Shown: positions 1 to 7,385 of the stretch, piece after piece
Position numbering within the stretch: position 1 is the first letter of the stretch
Layout: every line of letters begins with the position of its first letter
Source of the DNA: a virus
Virus record (IMG/VR): IMGVR_UViG_3300044624_000801
Location: 1-64,000 of that record
DNA: 64,000 nucleotides
Strand: one strand, 5' to 3'
Translations under genes and position numbers: made by a program
Notes under the pieces: generated by a model
The model's database searches: none
What the model saw: the letters and a program-made list of their open reading frames with translations, nothing else
What the model was told of the DNA's origin: nothing

Positions 1-63
1 AATGATCAAGACTTCGGTGAACGCATTGCCAAAATTGCCATGATGGAAAATCTAAAATTATGA
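1..63 (+). CDS. C-terminal end of an unidentified protein (partial)
   Basis: An open frame enters from the left edge and ends with TGA at 61-63. The last residues read NDQDFGERIAKIAMMENLKL. The stop overlaps the ATG of the next gene (ATGA), the arrangement used repeatedly in this window for co-translated genes, so it is probably a real gene in the same operon. Twenty residues are too few to assign a family. Confidence 0.6.
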   Translation, partial: NDQDFGERIAKIAMMENLKL

Positions 64-398
64 TAGCACAACAGCCGGCACAAGGTTTACTGCTGGTAAA
101 CGATTGGGGAACATCCAAAATGTATAAGGCCGTCTGCGAGTGCGGAGATGACGACTGCACACATACCATCGATGTAGAAGCAGACGATACCAGTGTTAAT
201 GTTACTATCTATACACGAACACGAACAAACTTTTGGTCTAAGTCTCGTTGGCAACATATTTGGAAACTACTGTTCAACGGATATACAGATTTCGAAACCA
301 CTATTGTCATGAATAAACAGGTTGCTTTTAACTATGCTAATGTGTTACAATTAGCAGTTAAAGATGTTGAGGAATTGAGGAATGAAAGAAAAAATTGA
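60..398 (+). CDS. Conserved-type small phage protein, unknown function (112 aa)
   Basis: I do not recognise a family. The start ATG overlaps the stop of the gene before, and the 3' end overlaps the next gene by 17 bases, so it sits in a tight operon. A cysteine-rich acidic patch, CECGDDDCTH, near residues 26-35 could bind a metal. The rest alternates short beta-prone stretches with aromatic residues (FWSKSRWQHIWKLLF). There is no signal peptide or membrane segment. Its location among MazG-like and QueE-like genes suggests early expression, but no function can be inferred. Confidence 0.75.
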   Translation: MIAQQPAQGLLLVNDWGTSKMYKAVCECGDDDCTHTIDVEADDTSVNVTIYTRTRTNFWSKSRWQHIWKLLFNGYTDFETTIVMNKQVAFNYANVLQLAVKDVEELRNERKN

Positions 399-660
399 CG
401 AAGTGATGAACATCCTCAGTGAAGAATGTGCTGAGGTTATACAGGCGGTAAGTAAAATTAATCGATTTGGTATAGACAATTACAAACCAGGTAAATCTAA
501 AACCAACCGACAGCATTTAGAAGAAGAACTAGGCGATCTATTGGCAATGGTGGATATTCTAATTGAATTAGGTGTAGTAACCGAATCATCGTTGCAACAA
601 GCAGAAGTCGCTAAGATTGAAAAACTAAAAAAGTGGTCAAACATATATGAGCAAAATTAA
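382..660 (+). CDS. mazG-like: MazG-like nucleotide pyrophosphohydrolase
   Basis: This 92-residue all-alpha protein carries the MazG/dUTPase-like divalent-metal motif: E14-E15-x-x-E18 in LSEECAEVIQ, then E49-x-x-D52 in LEEELGDLLAMV. Family members hydrolyse (d)NTPs to (d)NMP and pyrophosphate. Phage versions have been proposed to clean nucleotide pools or, in cyanophages, to affect ppGpp, although in vitro data favour dNTP substrates. The length fits a single-domain phage MazG. A GAGG-type ribosome site precedes the ATG, which lies inside the upstream gene's 3' end. The frame overlaps the QueE-like gene by 14 bases. Substrate is not deducible. Confidence 0.85.
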   Translation: MKEKIDEVMNILSEECAEVIQAVSKINRFGIDNYKPGKSKTNRQHLEEELGDLLAMVDILIELGVVTESSLQQAEVAKIEKLKKWSNIYEQN

Positions 661-1510
661 AATCGCAGAGTTGTTCTACTCTATACAAGGAGAAGGACGT
701 TACATGGGTGTCCCGAGTGTGTTTCTTCGCACCTTCGGTTGTAACTTTAAGTGTGCAGGCTTTGGTATGCCACGTGGCGAATCTAGCCACGAAGCAACAG
801 ATATTGCCGCAACACATACAATGATTACGCCGTTTACAAAATATGAAGACTTACCTCTAGTAAGTACAGGCTGTGACAGTTATGCTAGTTGGCATCCTGA
901 CTTTAAAGACCTGAGTCCAATGCTAGAAAGTAATGCCATTGTAAATCGTATTATGGAAATTATTCCTCATAACGAGTGGAAGGATGAGCACTTGGTTATC
1001 ACAGGCGGCGAACCTTTGCTAGGATGGCAACGTGCTTACCCAGATTTACTAAGTCATCCTAGCATGGGTAAACTTAAAGAAATTACTTTTGAAACAAATG
1101 GTACTCAGAAACTAACTCCAGAATTTAAATTATTCTTAAAGCAGTGGGCGCAGAATCCTCCATTTACTAGCCGAGAAGTTACATTCTCCGTAAGTGCTAA
1201 ACTACCATGCAGTGGTGAGAAGTGGGAGGAAGCAATTCTTCCAGAAGTAGTTTGTGAGTATGAAGAAGTTGGCACAGCATATCTAAAGTTTGTTATTGCT
1301 ACAGAACAAGACTTTGCCGATGCCGAACGTGCTACTACTGCATTTCGAAAAGCAGGATTCACAGGGCATGTTTATCTAATGCCAGTTGGTGGAGTAGAAA
1401 GCGTTTACGCATTAAACAATCGTGCGGTGGCGGATATAGCAATGAAGGCAGGCTTGCGTTATAGCGATCGATTGCAAGTGCCGTTGTTTAAAAACGAGTG
1501 GGGTACATAA
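647..1510 (+). CDS. queE-like: QueE-like radical SAM protein (7-carboxy-7-deazaguanine synthase family)
   Basis: The N-terminus, KIAELFYSIQGEGRYMGVPS, is the QueE signature, and VITGGEPLLGW matches the radical SAM GGE motif that contacts S-adenosylmethionine. QueE converts carboxy-tetrahydropterin to 7-carboxy-7-deazaguanine, a precursor of queuosine and of phage deazaguanine DNA modifications. The odd feature is the iron-sulfur motif. The expected CxxxCxxC reads C32-NFK-C36-AG-F39, so the third cysteine is Phe. A further cysteine lies at C76 (STGCDSYAS) and could be the third ligand. The 287-residue length is above the ~220 of bacterial QueE. Other deazaguanine genes (queC, queD, folE) are not in the window. 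Function may be divergent. Confidence 0.8.
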   Translation: MSKIKIAELFYSIQGEGRYMGVPSVFLRTFGCNFKCAGFGMPRGESSHEATDIAATHTMITPFTKYEDLPLVSTGCDSYASWHPDFKDLSPMLESNAIVNRIMEIIPHNEWKDEHLVITGGEPLLGWQRAYPDLLSHPSMGKLKEITFETNGTQKLTPEFKLFLKQWAQNPPFTSREVTFSVSAKLPCSGEKWEEAILPEVVCEYEEVGTAYLKFVIATEQDFADAERATTAFRKAGFTGHVYLMPVGGVESVYALNNRAVADIAMKAGLRYSDRLQVPLFKNEWGT

Positions 1511-1983
1511 TGATTAAACAATTTTTTAAAAAAATTACAGGTATTCAAGCAATTGAAGACTTGCGGAAAGAAGCAGAAACTGCCGCTGTCGAAGCAGTTA
1601 AAGCGGCAGCAATGGCCAAGGCAGAATCAGATGCTGCCATTGCTGCATCAATTGCAGAAACACTTCGTGTAAAAAAAGAAGAGGAGCAAGCGAAACTTAG
1701 CCCAAAAGATCGTGCCACTGCCCAAGGGATTCCTTATGTAGCTGTTTTAGATACTCACGTTAACAAAGACAACATCCGAAACGGGTTTTTTGAACTTGAT
1801 TGGAACAGTTTTTTTATTCAAGAGTTAATCAAGGTAGGGTATGGCACTGAGGCAAATCCCGAAGAAGAAACAGTGGATAGGTGGTTTAAAGATCTCGCTA
1901 GAAATATTCTATCCGAAGATGGATACGGGGATAATTCTGCAGGCAGTATAAATGTTGTTAATATTAACGATGGAAGAAAATGA
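1510..1983 (+). CDS. Conserved-type phage protein, unknown, with N-terminal coiled coil (157 aa)
   Basis: The start is the ATG at 1510, overlapping the QueE-like stop as TAATG; a GTG 12 bases upstream in frame is less likely. Residues ~12-65 are Ala/Glu/Lys-rich and look helical or coiled coil (EAETAAVEAVKAAAMAKAE). The C-terminal half contains LSPKDRATAQGIPYVAVLD and WFKDLARNIL, a compact globular-looking region. I recognise the overall look from T4-like marine phages but cannot name a function. It may be virion-associated or a scaffold-like accessory; nothing in the sequence decides this. Confidence 0.7.
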   Translation: MIKQFFKKITGIQAIEDLRKEAETAAVEAVKAAAMAKAESDAAIAASIAETLRVKKEEEQAKLSPKDRATAQGIPYVAVLDTHVNKDNIRNGFFELDWNSFFIQELIKVGYGTEANPEEETVDRWFKDLARNILSEDGYGDNSAGSINVVNINDGRK

Positions 1984-2543
1984 TTGTAGATTATACCGAC
2001 ATTGTTAAAAAATATGATTTTTCCTCTGTAATTTTTCAAGATGAGATTGATCAAACTTGCAACATAGTAAAAGAAATAATCGACAGTGGAAATTATTTTG
2101 AAAACAGTCCCAAATATCAAACCAAAGAAAATTTGTTTGCTCGAAACGAATCAGTTTGGTTAAAGTATAGAATGAGTTTTATGTTTGCTTGTTTTATGTA
2201 TTTGGGCAAAGAGGTCAGTATTAAAGGAATAAATTGCTGGAGTTTTATGACCAGTCATGATGCCAATCAAGATCGATATCAATTATGGCATCATCATCAT
2301 CACGACTTGACAACAGCAAAGATATCAGGTATAATGTATTTAAATATCCCCAAAGATATTGATACGTTTGATACTAGCGGCACTGAGTTTAGTATAGGAC
2401 ATCCAGAAAAAGATCCTACGTTTTTTATTAAACCAGAATACTTTTCTTGGATGATATATCCTAGTAATCTTTGGCATAGGCCCGGACCATGCCCTAGTGT
2501 TCAGAATCGATTCGTTCTTGCAGCAGATATGGAATACCAATGA
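1980..2543 (+). CDS. Putative 2-oxoglutarate/Fe(II)-dependent oxygenase
   Basis: The 187-residue product shows a pattern compatible with the double-stranded beta-helix oxygenases: an H-x-D pair at H107/D109, a distal His at H166 (NLWHRPGP) and an Arg at R177 (QNRFVLAAD) positioned to bind 2-oxoglutarate. The first His belongs to a run of five (WHHHHHD). Such enzymes are common in T4-like marine phages, but their substrates are mostly unknown. The gene overlaps its neighbours on both sides by ATGA. A perfect sigma-70-type promoter lies inside the frame at 2307-2335. The assignment rests on motif order only. Confidence 0.6.
   Translation: MIVDYTDIVKKYDFSSVIFQDEIDQTCNIVKEIIDSGNYFENSPKYQTKENLFARNESVWLKYRMSFMFACFMYLGKEVSIKGINCWSFMTSHDANQDRYQLWHHHHHDLTTAKISGIMYLNIPKDIDTFDTSGTEFSIGHPEKDPTFFIKPEYFSWMIYPSNLWHRPGPCPSVQNRFVLAADMEYQ
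2307..2335 (+). promoter_or_regulatory. Sigma-70-type promoter inside the oxygenase gene
   Basis: TTGACA at 2307-2312, a 17-base spacer and TATAAT at 2330-2335 match the consensus at 12 of 12 positions. It points toward the exonuclease gene 205 bases downstream and would let that gene and its followers be transcribed early, independently of the leftward operon. It lies in coding sequence, so chance cannot be excluded. Confidence 0.6.
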
Positions 2544-3523
2544 CTTTTATCCTTGTAGATACAGCAAATACATTTTTTCGTGCTAGACACGTAATTAAAG
2601 GTGACGCAGATACCAAATTAGGTATGGCCATGCACATTACATTAAACGCTATTAAAAAAGCATGGCAAGATTTTGATGGCGCTCATGTGGTGTTCTGCCT
2701 CGAAGGTCGCAGTTGGCGGAAGGATCATTATGCTCCGTACAAACGTAATCGTCAAGTCACACGAGCAGCCATGACTCAGAAAGAACAAGAAGAAGACAAA
2801 CTCTTCTGGGAAACATTTGACAAATTTAAAGAGTTCATCAGTACCAAGACTAATTGTACTGTGTTGCAACATCCACAATTAGAAGCAGACGATCTAATTG
2901 CTGGATTCATACAATCACACCCCGATGCCGACCATGTTATTATCTCAACCGACAGCGACTTCGTGCAATTGATTGCGCCCAATGTTAAGCAATATAATGG
3001 TGTTGCAGAAACGTTGACTACGCACACTGGTATATTTGACAAAAAAGGTCGGCTGGTTGTAGATTCCAAGACTAAAGAACCCAAGTCTATACCCGATCCA
3101 GAATGGCTGCTATTTGAAAAATGTATTCGCGGTGACACCAGTGACAATGTGTTTAGTGCATACCCCGGAGTGCGTAAAACCAAAATGAAAGAAGCATTTG
3201 AAGATCGTAACAGCAAAGGATTCGCGTGGAACAATCTCATGCTTCAGAGATGGGTGGACCACGAAGGCAAAGAACACAAAGTTTTAGATGACTACAACCG
3301 TAATGTACAACTTATTGATTTATCTGCACAGCCAACAGCAATCAAGACTATAATTAAAGAAACTATAGATATACAGACAACAGATCCAAAAAATGTAGAT
3401 CAAGTAGGAATTAGATTGTTAAAATTTTGTAATCTGTTTGATTTGCAACGTGTTGCAGACAACATTCAGCAGTATGCGCAACCTTTTCAAGCAAAATATG
3501 TATCAGACAACCCATCAGTATGA
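2540..3523 (+). CDS. rnh: 5'-3' exonuclease, T4 RNase H / FEN-1 family
   Basis: The product (327 aa) has the FEN-1/5'-nuclease layout: D7 in ILVDTANTFF, the LEADDLIAGF metal site near residue 115, STDSDF near 137 and RGDTSDN near 197. T4 RNase H removes RNA primers and adjacent DNA from lagging-strand fragments during phage replication. Length is close to T4's 305 residues. The ATG overlaps the upstream stop (ATGA), and a consensus promoter lies 205 bases upstream. The acidic cluster needed for two metal ions looks intact. Confidence 0.93.
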   Translation: MTFILVDTANTFFRARHVIKGDADTKLGMAMHITLNAIKKAWQDFDGAHVVFCLEGRSWRKDHYAPYKRNRQVTRAAMTQKEQEEDKLFWETFDKFKEFISTKTNCTVLQHPQLEADDLIAGFIQSHPDADHVIISTDSDFVQLIAPNVKQYNGVAETLTTHTGIFDKKGRLVVDSKTKEPKSIPDPEWLLFEKCIRGDTSDNVFSAYPGVRKTKMKEAFEDRNSKGFAWNNLMLQRWVDHEGKEHKVLDDYNRNVQLIDLSAQPTAIKTIIKETIDIQTTDPKNVDQVGIRLLKFCNLFDLQRVADNIQQYAQPFQAKYVSDNPSV

Positions 3524-3556
3524 ATACTACCGTGTAACTAAGGAAATAAAAAATAA

Positions 3557-4033
3557 ATGAATATAACAGCAAAACCCATTGTAGATGGTAAATTTTGGAT
3601 AGTTGAAGAAGATGGTGAAAAAGTGGCTACCTTGCACAAAAAAGAAAACAACAAATTTATGTTGAGTTCTAAAACAGGCGAAGCCACATTTAATAAAAAA
3701 GATGATCTAATAAGAAGATTTGGCAAAGATTTTTTTCAATCTAAAATTAAAAGCGGGCCGCCTAGTGCGCAGGACAATGACGTACATACATTTCCCTCAG
3801 CGTCTAAGCCATATAATGCCATGTACGATGTTCAGAGAAAATTGCCGCTGTATACCAAAAGTTCTCAAAGCAAAAGTTTATATTGTGCAGGATATTATGC
3901 CATTCAGTTTAACAAAGGATGGGTCAAAAGTTTTTGTCCTAAATTAATTACTGTAGAAAGATATCCTTACAAAGGACCATATCGAACAGAACTAGAATTA
4001 AAACAGGTGTTGAGCAATGTCAAACCCGATTAA
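3557..4033 (+). CDS. Conserved-type T4-like marine phage protein, unknown (158 aa)
   Basis: It starts 33 bases after the exonuclease gene with AAGGAAAT as a ribosome site. The sequence begins with a compact beta-rich segment (VDGKFWIVEEDGEKVATLHKK) and ends in a basic, aromatic region (YYAIQFNKGWVKSFCPKLITVERYPYKGPY). Proteins of this look recur beside replication genes in T4-like marine phages, by my recollection. No catalytic motif, membrane segment or signal peptide is visible. The 3' end overlaps the next gene by 17 bases. Confidence 0.75.
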   Translation: MNITAKPIVDGKFWIVEEDGEKVATLHKKENNKFMLSSKTGEATFNKKDDLIRRFGKDFFQSKIKSGPPSAQDNDVHTFPSASKPYNAMYDVQRKLPLYTKSSQSKSLYCAGYYAIQFNKGWVKSFCPKLITVERYPYKGPYRTELELKQVLSNVKPD

Positions 4034-4262
4034 TACCTATCCTATAACGTCTCTAATACAACAGATAAAAGCAGCGGATATCAGCCAACAAAAAGAGATT
4101 AGAATAGACATAAAGAATGCAAAATTGTTGTCTTATGCGTTGGGAGAAATTCTTAGCAAAGTCAATCAAGACTACGAATTGTTGTTAAAAAATCTACAAA
4201 AAAGCACAGGTGACACTGTTACTGTACAATTAGACGGGGGTGGGTTTTCTAATCAGCAGTAG
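4017..4262 (+). CDS. Small unknown protein (81 aa)
   Basis: The ATG lies within the 3' end of the gene before it, suggesting translational coupling. The product is mostly helical, with a heptad-like region around LLSYALGEILSKVNQDYELLLKNLQKS, and ends in a Gly/Gln-rich tail. I do not recognise a family. A late-promoter-like box starts at its final base. Confidence 0.7.
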   Translation: MSNPINTYPITSLIQQIKAADISQQKEIRIDIKNAKLLSYALGEILSKVNQDYELLLKNLQKSTGDTVTVQLDGGGFSNQQ

Positions 4263-4269
4263 ATAAATA
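4262..4269 (+). promoter_or_regulatory. Possible T4-type late promoter (GATAAATA)
   Basis: GATAAATA matches the TATAAATA late box at 7 of 8 positions. It lies 23 bases before the ATG at 4293, so a transcript starting about 6 bases downstream of the box would have a short leader. It is the only late-like box seen in the left block, so it could be chance. Confidence 0.35.
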
Positions 4270-4292
4270 TATACGTAGTTTATGGAGAACTT

Positions 4293-4577
4293 ATGAGCAG
4301 ACCAAAGCCACGTATATTATTAGAATATGTCAACAAGAAAAATTACAAGTGCGAGCAAATACTCGATGCTGATGCTATTTGGGCGGTGTTTTATAAAGAA
4401 AAACCATTTAACTTAAAAAGTTTTAACAGTTTAGTAAACTATCCTGGCCCAAAATATAAAAAAGTAAGTTTCAGCAATCCCGGACATGCTGTTAATCTTG
4501 CTAAAAAATTGAACAGTCAATTTCAATGTCAAGATTTTACTGTAGCGGTGCTGACCAGCGGCACCACACTTAAATGA
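4293..4577 (+). CDS. Conserved-type T4-like marine phage protein, unknown (94 aa)
   Basis: The product begins SRPKPRILLEYVNKKNYKCEQ and contains YPGPKYKKVSFSNPGHAVNLA, a segment I associate with a small conserved protein of T4-like marine phages without known function. It is basic and beta-rich at the N-terminus, with one helix (GHAVNLAKKLN). ATG is preceded by GGAG. It overlaps the following gene by ATGA, so the two are likely translated together. Confidence 0.75.
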   Translation: MSRPKPRILLEYVNKKNYKCEQILDADAIWAVFYKEKPFNLKSFNSLVNYPGPKYKKVSFSNPGHAVNLAKKLNSQFQCQDFTVAVLTSGTTLK

Positions 4578-4969
4578 TTACTCAAGAACTTTATACCAAA
4601 ATGTTCTTAAAAGAGTGGGGCAAAAGTGTTGACCCTGCAAATATTCGCTTGTACAAACACACATGGTGGTTCAACACTAGAACCAAAAAAGAAGGCGGAC
4701 TACGCCTAACAGACAAGGGATTTGAGTTTTTAACCGATATATTAGAACTAGCATCCTACGAAGTTCCATTTACAGATCAGATTGAGTTAAGTCCCCAAAT
4801 TATAATATTTTTGGACAAATTTTTGGATTGTCCATATTTTTTAGATTATGCAAGTCTAACCGTTTTTTCGGAAAAAAAATCTTTTGAACTTTACATGTTT
4901 TCCGACGATATCCGAAAATATGGGTTAATCAAAGCCATAAACAAACAAAAAAAATCTGAAGAGACTTAG
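4574..4969 (+). CDS. Conserved-type T4-like marine phage protein, unknown (131 aa)
   Basis: The start overlaps the previous stop (ATGA). Recognisable segments are WWFNTRTKKEGGLRLTDKGF, LDKFLDCPYFLDYASLTVFSEKKSFELYMF and DDIRKYGLIKA, typical of a conserved protein of unknown role in T4-like marine phages. The GLRLTDKGFEFL stretch resembles a winged-helix wing, so a nucleic-acid-binding role is imaginable but unsupported. A sigma-70-type promoter begins 11 bases after its stop. Confidence 0.75.
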   Translation: MITQELYTKMFLKEWGKSVDPANIRLYKHTWWFNTRTKKEGGLRLTDKGFEFLTDILELASYEVPFTDQIELSPQIIIFLDKFLDCPYFLDYASLTVFSEKKSFELYMFSDDIRKYGLIKAINKQKKSEET

Positions 4970-4979
4970 CCAAAATAAG

Positions 4980-5008
4980 TTGACGGGCTCCGTGTTTTGT
5001 TATACAAT
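4980..5008 (+). promoter_or_regulatory. Sigma-70-type promoter for the AAA+ ATPase gene
   Basis: TTGACG at 4980-4985, a 17-base spacer and TACAAT at 5003-5008 match the consensus at 10 of 12 positions. It lies in an intergenic gap immediately before the ATPase gene (ATG at 5042, AAGGAG ribosome site), so both position and direction fit. Confidence 0.75.
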
Positions 5009-5041
5009 AAGCACTTAAACAGTTTTTTACAAGGAGCTAGT

Positions 5042-6133
5042 ATGTCAGAAATATCCACCCGTACAGTAGGACCCAAGGCCGCTAAACGTGCCGTCCAAAA
5101 AGCATTTAAACATAATCGTCCTCTATTCTTGTGGGGCCCTCCTGGTATTGGCAAAAGTGAAATTGTTCATCAAATTGGCAAAACAATTGATGCTCACGTG
5201 ATTGATATTCGACTGAGTCTATGGGATCCTACAGACATTAAAGGCATTCCTTACTTTGATTCAACTATCAACAAAATGGTATGGGCTCCTCCATCAGAAC
5301 TGCCAGATGAACAGATGGCAAGCCAGTATAAAAATGTAATTCTTTTCATGGACGAAATGAATTCGGCTGCTCCTGCTGTACAGGCTGCGGCTTATCAATT
5401 GGTGTTGAATCGCCGAGTTGGTACTTACAAATTGCCAGATAACGTGCTGATTGTGGCGGCTGGTAATCGTGAGGCAGACAAGGGTGTTACTTATCGTATG
5501 CCTGCTCCGTTGGCTAACCGCTTTATTCACTTGGAAATGAAAGTGGATTTTGACGATTGGTTTGACTGGGCTACTGCCAATCGTATTCACAAGGATGTTG
5601 CAGGATTTTTGCAATTCTCCAAAAAAGATCTGTATGACTTTGATCCTAAAAGTAACAGCAGGTCATTTGCTACACCTCGTAGTTGGACATTTGTATCCGA
5701 TTTGTTGGCAGACGACGATGGTGACGAAAACACTTTGGCAGATTTAATTTCTGGGGGTGTTGGAGAAGGCTTGGCAATCAAGTTTATGGCACACCGCAAG
5801 GTTTCAGGCAAACTGCCCAATCCAAGTGACATTCTTAAAGGTAAGGTTAAGAAAATGGACACTAAAGAAATCTCCGCTATGTATTCATTAACTGTGTCAT
5901 TGTGTTATGAACTCAAAGACGCTGCCGACAAAAATGCCAAAGATTGGAACAATCAAGTCAATTGTTTCTTTGAATTCATGATGAATAACTTTGAAACCGA
6001 GTTGGTTGTTATGGGTACTAAACTTGCATTAACTCAATATCAACTGCCGTTGGATCCGGACGAGATTACCTGCTTTGATGCCTTCCATGCCAAATATGGT
6101 AAGTACATTAGTCAAGCAACCGAACGCCGCTGA
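5042..6133 (+). CDS. MoxR-type AAA+ ATPase
   Basis: The 363-residue product carries Walker A GPPGIGKS at residues 32-39, Walker B with ILFMDEMNSA near 100-108 and a sensor-1-like VAAGNREADKG near 140. This is the MoxR/dynein-related type of AAA+ ATPase. MoxR proteins usually work with a VWA-domain partner as chaperones that insert cofactors or remodel complexes, and the next gene encodes such a partner. The ATG at 5042 is chosen over an in-frame ATG 45 bases earlier because it has AAGGAG just upstream and lies after the promoter at 4980-5008. The phage role of such pairs is unknown. Confidence 0.88.
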   Translation: MSEISTRTVGPKAAKRAVQKAFKHNRPLFLWGPPGIGKSEIVHQIGKTIDAHVIDIRLSLWDPTDIKGIPYFDSTINKMVWAPPSELPDEQMASQYKNVILFMDEMNSAAPAVQAAAYQLVLNRRVGTYKLPDNVLIVAAGNREADKGVTYRMPAPLANRFIHLEMKVDFDDWFDWATANRIHKDVAGFLQFSKKDLYDFDPKSNSRSFATPRSWTFVSDLLADDDGDENTLADLISGGVGEGLAIKFMAHRKVSGKLPNPSDILKGKVKKMDTKEISAMYSLTVSLCYELKDAADKNAKDWNNQVNCFFEFMMNNFETELVVMGTKLALTQYQLPLDPDEITCFDAFHAKYGKYISQATERR

Positions 6134-6149
6134 TCTAATTCAAAATCAA

Positions 6150-6178
6150 TTGACAGGACCTTAGGGTCCTGTTATAAT
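6150..6178 (+). promoter_or_regulatory. Perfect sigma-70-type promoter for the VWA-peptidase gene
   Basis: TTGACA at 6150-6155, a 17-base spacer and TATAAT at 6173-6178 match the consensus at 12 of 12 positions in the gap between the ATPase and the metallopeptidase/VWA gene (ATG 6204, AAAGGA ribosome site). The spacer is filled by an inverted repeat described separately. Confidence 0.85.
6154..6171 (+). repeat. Inverted repeat between the -35 and -10 boxes; operator or terminator candidate
   Basis: CAGGACC (6154-6160), loop TTAG, GGTCCTG (6165-6171) forms a perfect 7-base-pair inverted repeat lying between the two promoter boxes and overlapping the end of the -35. As DNA it could be a repressor site. 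As RNA from upstream it would be a hairpin followed by UUAUAAU, a weak intrinsic terminator for the ATPase message. Which applies cannot be decided by reading. Confidence 0.6.
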
Positions 6179-6203
6179 ATATACATTATACAAAGGAACA
6201 ATT

Positions 6204-7385
6204 ATGTCTGAATTAGATCCCATTGTCGATAAAATTGTTGTGGCTCGAATTGGTCTACTGCTACGTCATCCATTCTTTGGTAACATGGCTACTCGTTTGC
6301 GAATTGTAGATGGTAGCGAATGGTGTAACACTGCCGCAACTGACGGTAGATCATTATTTTACAGTCGAGAATTTTTCCAAGATCTTACTCCAAAACAAGT
6401 AGAATTTGTCATTGCACATGAAATTTTACACAATGTTTTTGATCACATGATGCGTGTAGAAGGTCGCAATCGAAGCATCTGGAATGCCGCTGCCGACTAC
6501 TGTGTCAATGGACAATTAGTGCGTGATAAAATTGGGGAAGTTCCACCTAAAATTAAAATTTTCCACGATCCTAAACATTACGGTAAAAGTTGTGAACAAG
6601 TATACGACGAAATTTACGATGAAGAAGATGAGAAAAGTCTTGCCGCATTGGGTCAATTGTTAGACGAACACATTGATTGGGAGAAAGACAGTGACGGCAC
6701 TAACCGACCCCAACACAGCAAAGAAGAATTACGAAAAATTCGAGATGAAGTAAAAGATGCAGTGATGCAGGCAGCGAGTGCGGCAGGTGCTGGTAATATT
6801 CCGTCATCTGTGTCTCGAATGATCAAAGACATGACCGAGTCTAAAATGAATTGGCGGCAAATTATTCGGCAGCAAATTCAAAGCACTATCCGTAATGACT
6901 ATACATTTGCTCGTCCCAGTCGTAAGGGATGGCACATTGGTGCAATACTGCCAGGCATGAATTATCTCGAAACAATTGACATTGCAGTCAGTCTTGATAT
7001 GAGTGGCTCTATTTCAAACGAAATGGCACAGGACTTTCTCGGCGAGATTAAAAACATCATGGAAGAATTTAAAGATTACAAAATTAAATTGTGGACATTT
7101 GATACTCGTGTGTACAATGAACAAGACTTTGATGCTCACGGGGGTAGTGATCTTTTAGATTATGATATCCAAGGTGGTGGTGGAACAGAATTCGATGTTA
7201 ACTGGGACTACATGAAGGAACATGATATTAATCCTAAAAAGTTTATCATGTTCACTGACGGATATCCGTATGGTTCATGGGGTGATGAAAACTACTGCGA
7301 TACTGTATTTGTCATCCACGGCAATGAGTCAATTGTTCCGCCATTTGGCACTGTAGCATACTATGACGCAATTACTGAAGATTGA
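6204..7385 (+). CDS. Putative metallopeptidase fused to a VWA-like domain (DUF2201 type)
   Basis: The N-terminal domain has a zinc-peptidase helix, FVIAHEILHNVFDHM (HEILH at residues 72-76), followed by WNAAADYCVN, which can supply a third ligand. The C-terminal domain has IAVSLDMSGSISNEM near residues 262-275, the DxSxS metal site of VWA domains, and GGGGTEFD, which may complete it. This two-domain layout matches the DUF2201/VWA-like family, commonly encoded beside MoxR ATPases, as here. I infer that the ATPase and this protein act together on a protein target. Whether the peptidase is active is unknown. The 3' end overlaps the next gene by 23 bases. Confidence 0.85.
   Translation: MSELDPIVDKIVVARIGLLLRHPFFGNMATRLRIVDGSEWCNTAATDGRSLFYSREFFQDLTPKQVEFVIAHEILHNVFDHMMRVEGRNRSIWNAAADYCVNGQLVRDKIGEVPPKIKIFHDPKHYGKSCEQVYDEIYDEEDEKSLAALGQLLDEHIDWEKDSDGTNRPQHSKEELRKIRDEVKDAVMQAASAAGAGNIPSSVSRMIKDMTESKMNWRQIIRQQIQSTIRNDYTFARPSRKGWHIGAILPGMNYLETIDIAVSLDMSGSISNEMAQDFLGEIKNIMEEFKDYKIKLWTFDTRVYNEQDFDAHGGSDLLDYDIQGGGGTEFDVNWDYMKEHDINPKKFIMFTDGYPYGSWGDENYCDTVFVIHGNESIVPPFGTVAYYDAITED

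Noticed and set aside
1946-1953. TATAAATG as a late promoter in the left block
   Set aside because: It is inside a coding region of an early-looking operon, matches 7 of 8 only, and its downstream gene is already coupled to the upstream one by ATGA.
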